Assembly: GCA_032358165.1 (NCBI GenBank) | Contig: JAALGY010000016.1 | Span: forward strand, 186,001-250,000 | Origin: Diplosphaera chodatii | Lineage: Eukaryota > Chlorophyta > Trebouxiophyceae > Prasiolales > Stichococcaceae | Length of the DNA: 64,000 nucleotides | Direction: 5' to 3' | Part shown: positions 49,766 through 63,700 of the stretch, one piece after another | How positions within the stretch are numbered: the first letter of the stretch is position 1 | Layout: each line of letters starts with the position of its first letter | Translations under genes and position numbers: made by a program | The notes under the pieces: model-generated | Databases searched by the model: none | What the model saw: the letters and a program-made list of their open reading frames with translations, nothing else | What the model was told of the DNA's origin: nothing

Positions 49766-52006
49766 ATGAGGCTGCCACACGATGTGTCATTTGCGTCCTA
49801 CAACAGCGAGCACGCAGAGCAGCGGGAGGCGGCCCGGCGGTGCCCGCACACCCGGCACAGATGGGTGGTCGCCATGGCGCTCCTGGCCATGTGGGCCATT
49901 GCCAGTTTCACCCTGCAGCGCTTCAATGTGCACCCGCTGGACGCTGCCCTGGAGCGATATCGCCACACCCGCACAGGTGGACAGCCTGCCACAGCAGGAG
50001 TGTCGCCTGGTGTGTGCTGCCTGTTGACTCTGGCCCTGGCATGCGGCGGTGCGGCTGTTCATGACGCCATGCGTCCACGGGGGAGTTAGCCCGCAACCCC
50101 ATCGCCAGCTAGATCTGTGAAGTCGTGACTTGTGCTCTGTAGGCGACGTGATCTCAGTGCGGCCTGGAGACGACGTTGCAGCCATCTACGACGTGAGGCC
50201 GCGCCAGCAGGGCGAGCCACACCTGCGTGCAGCATTTGTGGTCCTCGCGATGGATCGCGATGGCCCTGATGTGGTACTCTCCATGCAGCGGCTGCTGCGC
50301 CGATTCAACAACACAGAGACCAGGTGCCGCGTCTGCGCCTGGCTCCCAGAGTGCTGTCGGTACTGCCTGCACCCTGTTCTCGCTGCAGCATCACTGCCTC
50401 AGTTCTACACCGTGCGGTGAGCACTCGTCTACTGTTGGGACTGGACACAGCACTTCCTGTGGCGCAGGTATCCCTGGGTCTTCCTCAATGATGGGGACTT
50501 CAACGAGGAGTTCCGGGACATGACAACAGCGGCAGCGGCGGGCGGGCCCACGCGCTACGGCAAGATCTCGCCGGACCACTGGGGCTACCCGCCCTGGGTG
50601 CCGGAGCGCAAGGCGGCCGAGGCCCGCAGGCAGCAGGTCAGCTGTCTGGCTGCTCTTTGGTCTGGATCGTATCAGCTCCTGCTGTGGCATGCACGTGGTC
50701 TCAGACCTGTCTGGTCAGCACACCTGAGCTCGGCAACTTGCGGGTTCAGGCAAGCTCCAAACCGTCTCACATTCTTTGCGACGTCAAGCGTCAATAGCCA
50801 CCGTATACAAACAGCCCACAGCCCAGGTTCAGGGAACAACATCTTGCTCGTGTTCGGTGCGCAGGTGCGCAACGGGGTGCTGTACGGGGGCCGGGAGTCG
50901 TACCACCACATGTGCCGCTACTTCAGCGGCTTCTTCCAGGCCCACCCGCTGCTGGCGGACGTGGACTACTACTGGCGGGTGGAGCCCGACGTGCACTTCT
51001 ACTGCGACCTCGCCTACGACCCCTTCCGCTACATGCACCAGCAGTGCGCCGCCCGCCACCGGAGCCTCGTCTGCTCGTTGTTCCCCCCTGTATGTGTACA
51101 GCGTCAGCTGCTGGCTCTCAAATTGTTGCGGAACAGGAGTCATTGTTGATAAGCTCACAAGAGGATGCATTGCATCGCAGTGGTGTCAAGTATGGGTTCA
51201 CGCTGGCGGTGCTAGAGGGGCCAGACACAATACCCACCCTGTGGGACGCTACCAAGGACTTCATGGGTGAGTGTGGCATGCAGCGGCGGACTCACAGCAT
51301 ATCAGAACTGCACTTCACTTTAGATTGGTTATTGCCGAGCATTACTCGACACCTCGGTGTCATCTGGTGTAGATGCGCGACCTGAGCTGGTGCCAGAGGC
51401 AAACTTGCTGGACTTTGTCACATCAAGGGACGGCAACTTCAACCTCTGCCATTTTTGGTCCAACTTTGAGCTGGGCGACCTGCGGTGGCTGCGGTCAAAG
51501 CCCTACCAGGTGTGCTCCATGCCGCGGTGGGCTCTGGCATAAGCACTCGACACCGCATGGCAGCGGCAGCCAGACTGGGTGGATGTCTTGACCGAATGCG
51601 GCTCAATGCTGCAGGCATACTTCGACTACCTGGACCACACGGGGGGCTTCTTCTATGAGCGCTGGGGGGATGCGCCTGTGCACTCGCTGGCGGCTGTAAT
51701 GCTCCTGAACGCCACAGAGGTACACACAGAGCGGCTTCAGCATGTGATGACTCAATGCAGCGCCATTACTGACTGACCGGATCAGCAATCTGCCACCGTG
51801 TTGCGATGCAGGTGCACCACTTTGGGGACATCGGCTACCGGCACAACAGCTACACCAACTGCCCGGCGGTGAAGCGCAACAACTGCGACTGCGACGCGGC
51901 CAAGTCGGTGGACCAGCATGCGCTGCCCAACTCGTATGGGCGCTGCCATGGGCTCTGGACCCGACTGATGAAGGAGAAATTGGAGGCCCACCACTACACA
52001 GCGTGA
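49766..52006 (+). CDS. GT15 family (KRE2/MNT1-type) mannosyltransferase
   Basis: Glycosyltransferase of family GT15, whose characterised fungal members are Golgi alpha-1,2-mannosyltransferases using GDP-mannose. Eight exons: 49766-49975, 50143-50323, 50468-50636, 50865-51043, 51181-51266, 51373-51509, 51614-51719 and 51812-52006, about 420 residues. It is a type II membrane protein with a single anchor near residues 33-54 ([17 protein letters not shown]). Family motifs in order: [67 protein letters not shown]; the acidic site [35 protein letters not shown] (the MHQH join fixes exon 4/5); [55 protein letters not shown]. An upstream in-frame ATG at 49670 would lengthen the cytosolic tail; the later start suits GT15 topology. 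Confidence 0.93.
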
Positions 52007-52473
52007 TGGCTGAAGCAGCCCGGTGACGCATAACATGTAGTTGGCTCGACGGTGCCCATCAGATCAGTATTGGAAGGCGCGTCATTGGGACTGCGACCCT
52101 GATGTCTTTAATGCCCCGCATGGCTGGCTGAACATCCTGATCGATGTTTGCTTGTATCATTAGGACGGCCATCTTGCCAGATGGCTTCGCAGCACCACTC
52201 CACCAACTTGTTGGGTGTCCAGACACTGCGCGGCTTGGCGCATCTGCTGCAAATTAGTTTCAGTCGTATTGGCTTTCTCTGGGTGGTATCAAAACCAAAA
52301 CATGTAGAGGGGGGCGGCAAATTCAGTGAGAAGCACGCTTGGCATCCTTGCACCTGTCTCCACATCCAAGCCATCAAACATTCTGAAGCAAAGTGACCTG
52401 GCATCTAGCTGGGAGTCTCAGCGCCCCAGAACAATGCTACGAATAGTTCGTGACAACAAAGGAGACATATGTG
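52007..52473. other. Convergent spacer between GT15 and lipoyl synthase genes
   Basis: About 470 nt between two stop codons. No gene-like frame. It holds both 3' untranslated regions; no clear TGTAA was seen on either strand. Confidence 0.55.
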
Positions 52474-54745
<2,272 letters not shown>

Positions 54746-55379
54746 GCAGCTGTTGGCAGGAATGGGCGCAGCTGAGGGCCGTGTCAATGCCCGGGGCTCT
54801 GTGAAGCTGACTCCTGTTGAAGAAAGGCCCTCGTCCCGCTGCAAATCAACCGCCCAGATTACCGACTGACAGCCTGCGTGTGTAGGACAGCACTGCAGGT
54901 GCGCTAGGATGTACGCGTATTGCTTTAGCCAGGCTGCAGGCCAAGATTGCCACGAGTGGCAGAAGCAGGGGTATAATCATGGCAGCTACCATCGCACGTG
55001 CCAAGCATCCGGAATGCACTTGCTCCCAGCTGCATCTGCGTGCTCGTGCACCACGATACGATTGCCAAAGTGAGCGCGTTACAAGCAGCAAGACTTGCAG
55101 AAGCTGCTGGACGCGAAAGGTTGTTACTCTGCGAGGTGCTGTTCTTATAGTGCACAAGCTGTGTCAGCGAGGTGCAGCAAGGTTGGGAGCTACTCTGGCA
55201 GCAACAGAGGGGAACGTTCGATCCCTGAGCGTTGATAGCTTTCTTTGTGACGTCTGCGACGCGGGCTGAGCAGGAACACTCCTGTTCAGTAGCGTTCGTG
55301 TCTGGGTTAGGCATTTCAACTCTTAGTTGGTTTGGGCACCCAACAGCGTTCATAGCCACCCACGACATAGCAGAGCAGT
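54746..55379. promoter_or_regulatory. Divergent promoter region, lipoyl synthase / WBP2-like gene
   Basis: About 630 nt between two start codons. No supported gene. It is more AT-rich than the flanking exons, as expected for a promoter. Confidence 0.5.
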
Positions 55380-56873
55380 ATGGCTGCCAACCCTGCGTTG
55401 GTGAACTCCCCGGACGGACTGGCCCCTGCGCCGTTCCAAGGGGAGACCACTGCGCTGGCGCGGCACGGCGTGGAGATTGCCATTGATGGCCTGCGCACCG
55501 CCAATGGCAAGTGAGTCAGAAAGGCTGGTATGTGACATGGCCCTTACCGCAAGACTCTTGCAATCATAGTTGCGCTGGGAGTTGCCCTCTTATAGGTGAG
55601 GAACATTGACGTTTGTTGTACCTTGAACATGCAGGTGGTCTGCCACGGGCACCCTGTGGCTGACAGATGCACGGCTGGTGTTTGTGGCACCAACGGCCAA
55701 CGCCGACGGGCTACAGGCGTTCGACTTCCCGCTGGCATACATCACCCATGACAAGTTTAACCAGCCAATCTTCGCCTGCAATAACCTTGCAGGTCAGGAG
55801 CGCTGTGATGGCCATCAGGCCAACCGCATCGAGCTCGCATGAGGCGACCTGCACACAACGTACATGCTGATGTCGTTCCGCTGATCTGTTGCAGGCAAGG
55901 TCTGGCCGGCGACTGAGGGAGGCGGGCCAGCAGGGGCGCTGCCGCCACATGAGTACAAATTGTACTTCAAGGTGAGGAGCGCGGGATGCTTCCCCAATAT
56001 GCATCCGGCAGTAGCATATGCTTCGCAACATCAACAGCACGTGCACCTTCTCAAAGCCTGCACGATCACTGTTGTAATCACGTGCACGGCCAGATGATGT
56101 GAGTATACCTGACACTGAGTACCCACCTCTGTAGGAAGGAGGCGTCGGCACGCTGCTGCCTCTGGTGAGCGCTGTCTGGCAATGCACAGCATGCCAGCAT
56201 GCCCTCTGCTGTGCCTCGTTGCCCCATCTTGCAACTGTCTATCGGTTTTGCAATAATGAACGAAGTTCGAAGGTGTTGGATTGACACGTGAATGGATGCT
56301 GCAGTATTACCGCCTTGTCAGCCAGGCGCGCCTGACTCTGCAGCACCGCACAGCAGCAGCACCAGCAAGTGCATCGTCCACACCATCGGCGCCGCAGGCG
56401 CCACCGTCGCTGGTTGCAACAGCGTAAGCTCGCCAGCTGCTGCGCACCCATTGGTAGTCCACGCTTCACTAGGGAACAGCGATGTTTTCGTTTGTGTGGT
56501 ATGAACAGCCATAAAGTGGTCCAGTACTGCCATGCATGCAGGCTGGTGGATCCTAGCGACCCCTCAAAGATCTTCCTGACCCAGCCCGTCAGCGATGAGG
56601 ACCGGCTGCCCTCCGCCCCTGTGTATGCATCCAACTATGGCCAGGACGAGGTGTGAGACGATACCGTTCTCTTCTGAAGCAAACCCATGTTTGTCTTGGG
56701 GGTGCAGCTTTGCACAAGGGTTGTCAGCGTTGCTGCCAAAACCCACATGACTGCATGACGTGCATGACGTCGACAGTCTCGGTGCTGCGCAGGCTTACGA
56801 GCCCATGGAGCCAGCAGCAGCGGGGCAGCAACAACAGCAGCGGCAGCCTGCTGCGCAAGCGCCCCTCATATGA
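55380..56873 (+). CDS. WBP2-like GRAM domain protein
   Basis: Member of the WW-domain-binding protein 2 family (UPF0664), small proteins with an N-terminal GRAM/PH-like lipid-binding fold. Animal members act as transcription coactivators; the algal role is unknown. Exon 1 (55380 to about 55511): MAANPALVNSPDGLAPAPFQ and GETTALARHGVEIAIDGL. Exon 2 (about 55635-55793): SATGTLWLTDARLVFVAPTA, FDFPLAYITHDKFNQPIFAC. Then VWPATEGGGP with HEYKLYFK, and short exons with EGGVGTLLPL, YYRLVSQARL and an Ala/Ser/Pro-rich stretch. Near 56543-56650 is DPSDPSKIFLTQPVSDEDRL with PVYASNYGQDE. The last exon has AYEPMEPAAA and a Gln-rich end, stopping at 56871-56873. The FNQPIFxxN-x-LxG box is the family hallmark. 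No PPxY motif, used by animal WBP2 to bind WW domains, was seen. Confidence 0.85.
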
Positions 56874-57306
56874 TGAAGCAGACCTGCAAGGCAGCATGTG
56901 CGCTCCGCACATTGTTTGGTATCCAGGGAAGGGCGATGCATGCGGTAGTCCAGATGCAGAGCGCACACAGCCTTACCCCGCATCGAGAACGTGACATTGT
57001 GCCAGACACGATGTTCGGCGTGTGGACATTGTTAGTCTATAGGATGTGTGTATGCAGTGCGTTGTGATTTAGGTGTGCAAACCACATATTACCAATCGTC
57101 TGTACTTGTACAAGAAAGAATGCGACTGAATCAATGATTGACATGACCATGTCTGCTCCATGCTGGACGGCTGCGCTGTCCTTGGATGCCCAGAGGCTGA
57201 CCCCGAGCCCACCCGCATGCACCACTTGCCTCAAGCTTGCTACTTGCCCCACCCTCCTGGGCGGGCATCTGCTGCTGGAAATTGGCCGTGCTTTCATGTC
57301 GGAGAC
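56874..57306. other. Convergent spacer between WBP2-like and ADP/ATP carrier genes
   Basis: About 430 nt between two stop codons. No coding frame is supported. It contains the 3' untranslated regions of both genes. Confidence 0.55.
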
Positions 57307-60242
57307 TCACTTCCCGCCCTTGCCGCCCTTGTCTGCCAGCGGCACATCGATTGGCGCCTTTTCGGCTACGATCGATGTGTACTTCTTGATCTCATCGTCT
57401 GCAGGACACAGGCACAGTTAGAGTTGGGCTGACTGGGCTTCCGATTGCCCCTGAGCAGACACTACAATGGGCATGATGGGAATGCATGGCAGAACAGAGA
57501 TGAAAATAACTCACAGAGCACCAGCACCAGGGCTCCACCGGTGGACCGCAGAATGTTGGACCAGCCGCCCTTGAAGAATGCCTGCAAACATTACGGCACA
57601 AAGCGCTGTTAACATCTCCTCGTTTGAGCATGCAGGCCAGCGTTTGCACAGTTGGACGGCCACTTTTGGGATGTCAAATACAGTGATGGTGTATATAGGG
57701 TCAATCCAAGGGCTGTAATCAAGGATGCACCTTGCGGCCCTCGTCCCGCATGATCTTCCGCCATGCGTCAACCGTACCCTTGTAGTACTGCTCCTTGGCC
57801 CCCGACTGTCCATGGCAGCGCAAGTACCCTCACTTGGATGCACACGACTAGCAACAGGTGCCACAGAAATGCGCACTCCTGATGCACAGCAGTGCAGGCA
57901 GCCGCCATAAGGCCAAAACCAAAAGTGTGTTCTTTGACGCACCTGCATCATGAGCCGCCGGCGCACGGTGTCGAAGGGGTATGCGATCATGTTGGCAGCC
58001 GCTGTTGCCGCCTGCGCCACTGCCCACCTGCCACACCAGCGGGAGGGCATGTGATGGAGTGCCCGAGGCATGAGGGCTGCAAAGTGCATGGGATGCTGAT
58101 CTCCTACCAAGCGCGCACCTGGCAACAAAGCCTGCATTGGCCTCATCCTTGAACACCACGCCCTTGCCGGTGTCGTAGAAGCCAAAGTACGCACCGCGGT
58201 ACACGATGATGCCCTGCAGCATCAACAACATTTGGATGCATGTGCTGTTGCCTGGCAACGCCCCAGGCCTGATGCACCAAGCCGCTCGGCAGTCTGCACA
58301 CTTGCAGAGCCGGCCAGCAGCTGGTTTTGTTGTGCTGGGAGCTGCCAGTGCCCAACTGTCCTGGCGCAATGCAGGGAGGTGTGTCGCGCACCTGCACGCT
58401 GACGCCAAAACCATTGTACAGCGACATCACGCCGCCGTGCTTGACGGTCTTCGACAGGCAGTCCATCAGGCCTACGCAGTAAGAAAGGAAGATCCATGGC
58501 ACATCAGAAGTATGGCAGTGACAACACAGGAGCTGGGCATTGGGGGGTTTGGCCAAGTGAGGTCATGAGCACCCACCGCTGAACTCGCGGTCCCCGCCGG
58601 CCTTGCCCACATCTGCGGCCAGCCGTGTCCGTGCATAGTCGAGTGGATACCTGCAGTCTGAAAGCTCGCATGAGTGTGGTACTGTTTTGTGGGGTTGCAG
58701 AACCTCCCTATTGTGCCAATGACTGGAGCAATTGGGCGCCGCATCTGACATGATGGCAGGTGCAGCAACTTAAGCCAGCAGGACCCAAGGACGCACACAA
58801 ATGTCAAGCTGCCGGCACCCGCAGCGCCGCCCGACGCCATGTTCACAGCAAAAAACTTCCAGAAGTCCGTCTGCAGGTGCAAACAGCATTGTTAACAGGC
58901 GGGTCACCAGCAAGGGCCAGAGGACAGGTGGAGGGTGACCGGCCGCGAGCGTTGTGCACCAACATGCAGGTGCAATGATGGGACTTGTCTGTGCTTCATG
59001 TCTGCTCATCACGACCCACCTGCGAGCTGTACTTGGGGAACATGTTTTTGATGGTATCCTTGAAAGCAAAGTTGAAGGCCTGGGTCGGGAAGTACCGGAT
59101 GCAGTTGGCCAGATTGCCACGCCACAATGAGATGAACCCTGCAAAACCATTCTTCTGGTCAAGGTCAGTGGTTGCTTGCCAAGCGGGTCCACTCTCTTGC
59201 GGCGTGTACCAGAGCACCGTGTGAGTTGAAGCTTCTTAGGATGAGCAGTGGTGCACATCGAGCAGCACACCTTGCTCAGAGGACACCCGGCTGAAGCAGT
59301 TCACGATGCCGGTGTAGGGCGGGATCTCGCCGCTCTTGATGCGCGGGTTCGAGTCCTGCACAGCTGATTCAGTTCAATGCAGGAGGCATGTAGGCGCATG
59401 GCTCAAACTCAAGGGACCGGATGCATCTCGTAGCCCGTAGCAAACAAATCGCTATTCAGCAAACCTGCACAATGCTGCATGGGTCCATCTAGCATGCTCG
59501 TCACCCCAGCAACCCAGGTGGTTCCCATACTGTGTTCATGGTGAGGGGCGGTGGAGGTCCCAGCACTTGCCTGTGTCTGCAGCAGCAGCTTGACGCGCTC
59601 GATGGGCGCCACGGCGGTCTTGGACACGGCGCCGGCTGTGCCACCAGCCAGGAAGTCCTTCAGCCATTTGTAGGGGTCCACTGCAGCCGTGCCGGTCCTG
59701 TCCTCCTTTGGCGCGGGCACGAACACTGGTGCCCGCATAGCCTCCCTGCAGATGCCACGCATATCTTAGCGATATAGCTGCATGTTCGCACATGGCTGCT
59801 AGCCTGTCACTGCGTGCATGTTGTGCAGTATGAGCGCCCGAAACCCTGAGATTTTACATTAAGCTGCTTTACACCGTGATGAGGATACAGAAGCAGCCCT
59901 TCCACAGAGAACTATATTCTTGCAGCGTTAAGTACAACATTGCGACGGTCACGATCTGCACATGGCACATGGTGATCTGAAACCCTCAGGCGCAGCAGTG
60001 CCCGCAAAAGTCCTGACGGCGTCTGACCGCATGGATGTGTACCTTTGATTCCATCAACGTGTGATACATAGGTACACGTTGATCTTGCGCACAGCAATAA
60101 GTGATCTTGCTGGGGGCACAAGACACCTGGGGCTGGCGATGAACGCTGGGGCCGGCGGGGCGGGTGCCTCCACATTGTGCCGCAGCAGGCCCGTTAAGCC
60201 TGCCTCACGGTACAGCTGCGAGCTCAGCAGCATTGTGCCCAT
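57307..60242 (-). CDS. AAC: Mitochondrial ADP/ATP carrier
   Basis: Inner-membrane antiporter exchanging cytosolic ADP for matrix ATP. It has three mitochondrial-carrier repeats. Exon 1 (60242-60127, [20 protein letters not shown]) encodes a plant-type N-terminal extension, joined to exon 2 (59745-59571) with [20 protein letters not shown] and [12 protein letters not shown]. The exon 2 donor is GC rather than GT (CAG, GCAAGT). Exon 3 (59355-59271): [14 protein letters not shown]. Exon 4 (59138-59020): [20 protein letters not shown] and [13 protein letters not shown]. Later exons: [20 protein letters not shown] with [74 protein letters not shown] and [20 protein letters not shown]. The C-terminal tail is Lys/Gly-rich. 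The diagnostic RRRMMM signature reads RRRLMM here. Three Px[DE]xx[KR] motifs are intact (PIERVK, PLDYAR, PFDTVR). Confidence 0.95.
59356..59570 (-). other. GC-AG intron in the ADP/ATP carrier gene
   Basis: The exon ends CAG and the intron opens GCAAGTGC, then closes with GTGCAG before GACTCG. Splicing there joins LLQTQ to [13 protein letters not shown], the expected carrier sequence. CAG followed by GCAAGT is the known consensus for rare GC donors. Confidence 0.85.
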
Positions 60243-60707
60243 GCCAGCAGCCCCTCTTCAAATCTCCAAATGTGTGGTTTCTGTCTGACAAGTTTCGGGG
60301 CAAACTTGCCGCGAGTTGGGCCCCCTTGCAACCTTGTGGCACCACCAGAACCGAAGAAGTCCGGCCTGACTGTGTAGTGGTGCTGATCGGTAACGATCAT
60401 ATACATTGCACTTGCTCCACAGGCATGCAGGATGCAGCTACCGCTCGACTTCCGTGGCTAGATCAAGGTTGGGTTGCCCACTTGCTCTCTTGCACGGGAC
60501 ATGCGGTTTGCATGTCGGAGTAGAAAAGAGACGGGTTGCAATTCGCAGCATACCATGCAGTGTTGCAAAGGCTGAACTCCAGTGATCATCGAAAAGTGGA
60601 ATGTTTGAAGCCTCCATCTTGTTGTGTGCATCGGCAGCAGTGCAGCCCTCACGCAGCAGCAAATGCGCCAGTGGCCACCAGCTGTGCTTCACGGACGCCG
60701 CCATATA
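60243..60707. promoter_or_regulatory. Spacer between dynein fragment and ADP/ATP carrier
   Basis: About 465 nt between two leftward genes, containing the carrier promoter. I looked here for continuation of the dynein linker or motor and found none; the one open minus-strand frame (60704-60438) does not resemble dynein. Confidence 0.5.
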
Positions 60708-63700
60708 TCAGCCCCGCTGCACGCTCAAGCCCCCTGGCAGAGCTGCTATGTCATTGAGTCCACCCTGTACCGCTTGAAGGTTGTGGTGTATCTCCCGCAG
60801 CTGCTGCCTGAAGGTGTCAATCTGCTCGGCCAGCGCCGCCCAGCTTGGCGCTGCTGCGAACCGACTCATGAGTGTCCGCCAATCTTGAGAGGCCTGCGAT
60901 CCAGGGGACTGTCGGCGATGGACTGCCCCACTGATCATATGCATGCTATACACTGTTGTGGCTAGCTTGCCAACAACCAGCAGAGCAGAGAGGCAATGCA
61001 GGGAGATGGAGCACCTGTGCGAAGGTCAGACTCTCTGACGGCATGTGCTGTGCGGCACTTGACACTGCAAAGATAGGCGCCAGGCGCAACCACAGAGGCT
61101 GACATTCCAGTAGCCCCTCCAGCAGTGTCTGAACGCCGTCCAGCAACAGTGATATGGTGCTAAGCTGTGCCTATGCTTGACAAGACCACAAGGTCATCTG
61201 TATCCTCAGGTGAACAGGTACATTGAAATAACTGCAAGATGTCCTGCCATCGAACTACATCATCGACTGTCCAGCAACTGCACACTCTGAATGACCTGCA
61301 GATGCTGGGCATAGGGCGATGCCTTTGCCAAATCCAGGTCCTCGCGGTGGTGCCTCAGCAGCTCCTGTAAAGAATGATAAGTCGTTGTGCTGTTTTCAAT
61401 TGAGGCATAAGCCACAGTGTTTGCTTTCTTCTACTTATGCTAAGAGGGTGCAATCAGCTAAAGACCCACAACTCCACATGCATTCGCTACAGCAGTATTG
61501 GGTTCGTGATTTTTGGCCCAGTGAAAGCTCACCTGACTATCAAGTGCGTTGGACAGGCATGGCGTCCAGTTGCTGCCCATTGGTCCAGTCGCAGGCTGCG
61601 ACTGGTCCCAGCTGCTTCTCAGGTTGGCCAGCTGCATTTCAAGTGCGGCCTCACCCTGCAGCATACCCCAGAGCTCTATCACGATGACGGCGCATTGCCA
61701 ACTTGCTGGCTTGCCTGCTGGTGAAAGTCATCAGAATCTACACACCCGGGCAGCCGCTACAATCTCCTCAAGTCGGTCTCGGTGCTCAGCAGCCCCACCG
61801 TTGACCAAGTCATCCACAGAGAAGATGTCCCAAATGCCCGCCTCGTCTTGCGTGATGCTGTCCTGTAGCCGGACAATGTCAAGGCCTTTGAAGCCTGCTG
61901 AGTGTTAGCAAACGGTCATGCACGACTGTTGACGTACCACTGGCTCAGTGCGCCACTTGACATGTGATGCCAGACCTCGAGGCTGAGTGTCGCCAGGATG
62001 CTGGCCCAGTGGCGGTCACGCAGCTGCGGCGCCGCCAGCAGCCGCAGCAGCGGTAGCGACTGACCAAAGTCTAACAGCGTCGCCAGCAGCTCGCCAGCAA
62101 CTGGATCTCCTGGTCGCACGGCTGCGAGCGCATCCGCACGCTGCTGCAGGGTCGCCATCTGATGTGCGACTGCCTCAACATCCAGCTGAACCTGCATGAC
62201 CGGTCAGCACCGAGTGTCACAGCGTGCAAGCTCTGCTCTGCTGTCCCTTGATGCATGCCGCAATGCAAGCGTCAAGCCGATGAGCAGTGTGCAAATCTGG
62301 CGGCATCTCAGCCCACCTGGTTGTCAACATTGCTGAGTATTGGGGTTGTCGTGACAGCTGACATGTTGTCAGCCACAGCCTGGTACACGCTCCAGACCTC
62401 GAGGCGCCAGGCAGCTTCCTCTTGCGCCGCCGCCAGCGCCTCGAACTGCTCCACAGGTAGCCCATTTGCCACCTGATGGGCCTGGTACTGACGCGCCAAC
62501 TCCTGCATGCGATTCACAGATGCCGGCTCCACAATTGCAGCCAAGCAACGGCTTCGCCTGTCACTCCCTGCTGCTTACATCAGGACTCCAACTTTTATGT
62601 TGGCATTACGCATATGTTACAGTCACCTGCAGCTCTGCAATGTTGTCCATCATGCCCTGCAACTCTCCGACGGCGTCCGCTGCGGCTGCAGATGCATCTA
62701 CAAACACACCTTGCTGCAGCTGCGCCTGCAGGCTGGTTGCTGCTTCGCGGCACTCTTCCACCTAAGCAAGCAGAAAGCCGCTTGTGTGCATGCTGTGTCT
62801 TGCTTTGCTGTGGTTATGCTGTCGTCAACAACCTTCTGTGAGCAACTCGGCATGTGTATGGTGGTGCAATGGTGCAACAGTGTTCGTGCCCACCGCAGCC
62901 TGGAGTTGAGCAGCCTGCGTGCTCCAAGCGTCCTGCAGGAATGTGCCTGCTGCAGCCAGCTGCTCGGCAAAGCGCTGAACTGCCTCGCACATGTCGTCAT
63001 GTTTGATCTGCAGGCGGCACCGGGATGTCAAGGCTTGACTTTATCTGCCTAGACCTTTACTATGCATGCACCATATTGTGTACTGCAGACTCTTCAACCT
63101 GATCTCCTGTGGGAACTGCCTGCCCATAGAAGGCCAGCAGGTCGTACATCTCATCCACGTCTGCTGCAGATGTCAGTGTTGCCTCCTTTTGAGCCTCGTG
63201 CTCGCCGTGTAGTGCCTGCAATGTGAGGCCCAACATTAGCACAACTCGGACATATCGCATTCTGCAGGTGGCATGGCTGTGTCATAGGCTCAACGTCAAA
63301 TGCCTCATTCTACCCACACATCAGCTCGATGCTGGCACCTGCAGTTGCATGTAGGCCTGAAGGTCTGTCAGCCGCTCAGACAGGGCGAGCGACTTTGCCA
63401 GCAGGCCTGCTGTCAGCGTTGCGCAGCTTTCACGCACCAGGCCCAGCAGCAAACCCTTCACCTGATATCAGTGTGGCAATATTCATGGAGGCTGCCGCCG
63501 CATGGGGACAGTTGGTGCTGCAAGTCATCAGCAGTAGCACACCTGAGCCCCTGCGTCCTGCACAGGCGGGAGCAGCCTGCCCTGCAGCGTCTTTGCTTCC
63601 ACGTGCAAACAGCCTGCATGTACAACACCATGCATGGTTGTGTCCTGCTGCAGTTGAACATGGCATGCAATGACAGTCAGGTGTTGAACCAAGCACACCT

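Noticed and set aside
51044..51180. Read-through of GT15 exon 4 beyond MHQQ
   Set aside because: Continuing the frame gives Cys/Arg/His-rich residues unlike the family. Splicing at GTGCGC restores MHQHGVKYGF, which matches the GT15 pattern.
60438..60704. Possible continuation of dynein in the spacer downstream of 60708
   Set aside because: The open frame there has no linker or AAA resemblance, and no pair of splice sites joins it to the GGLNDI exon with a family-like result.
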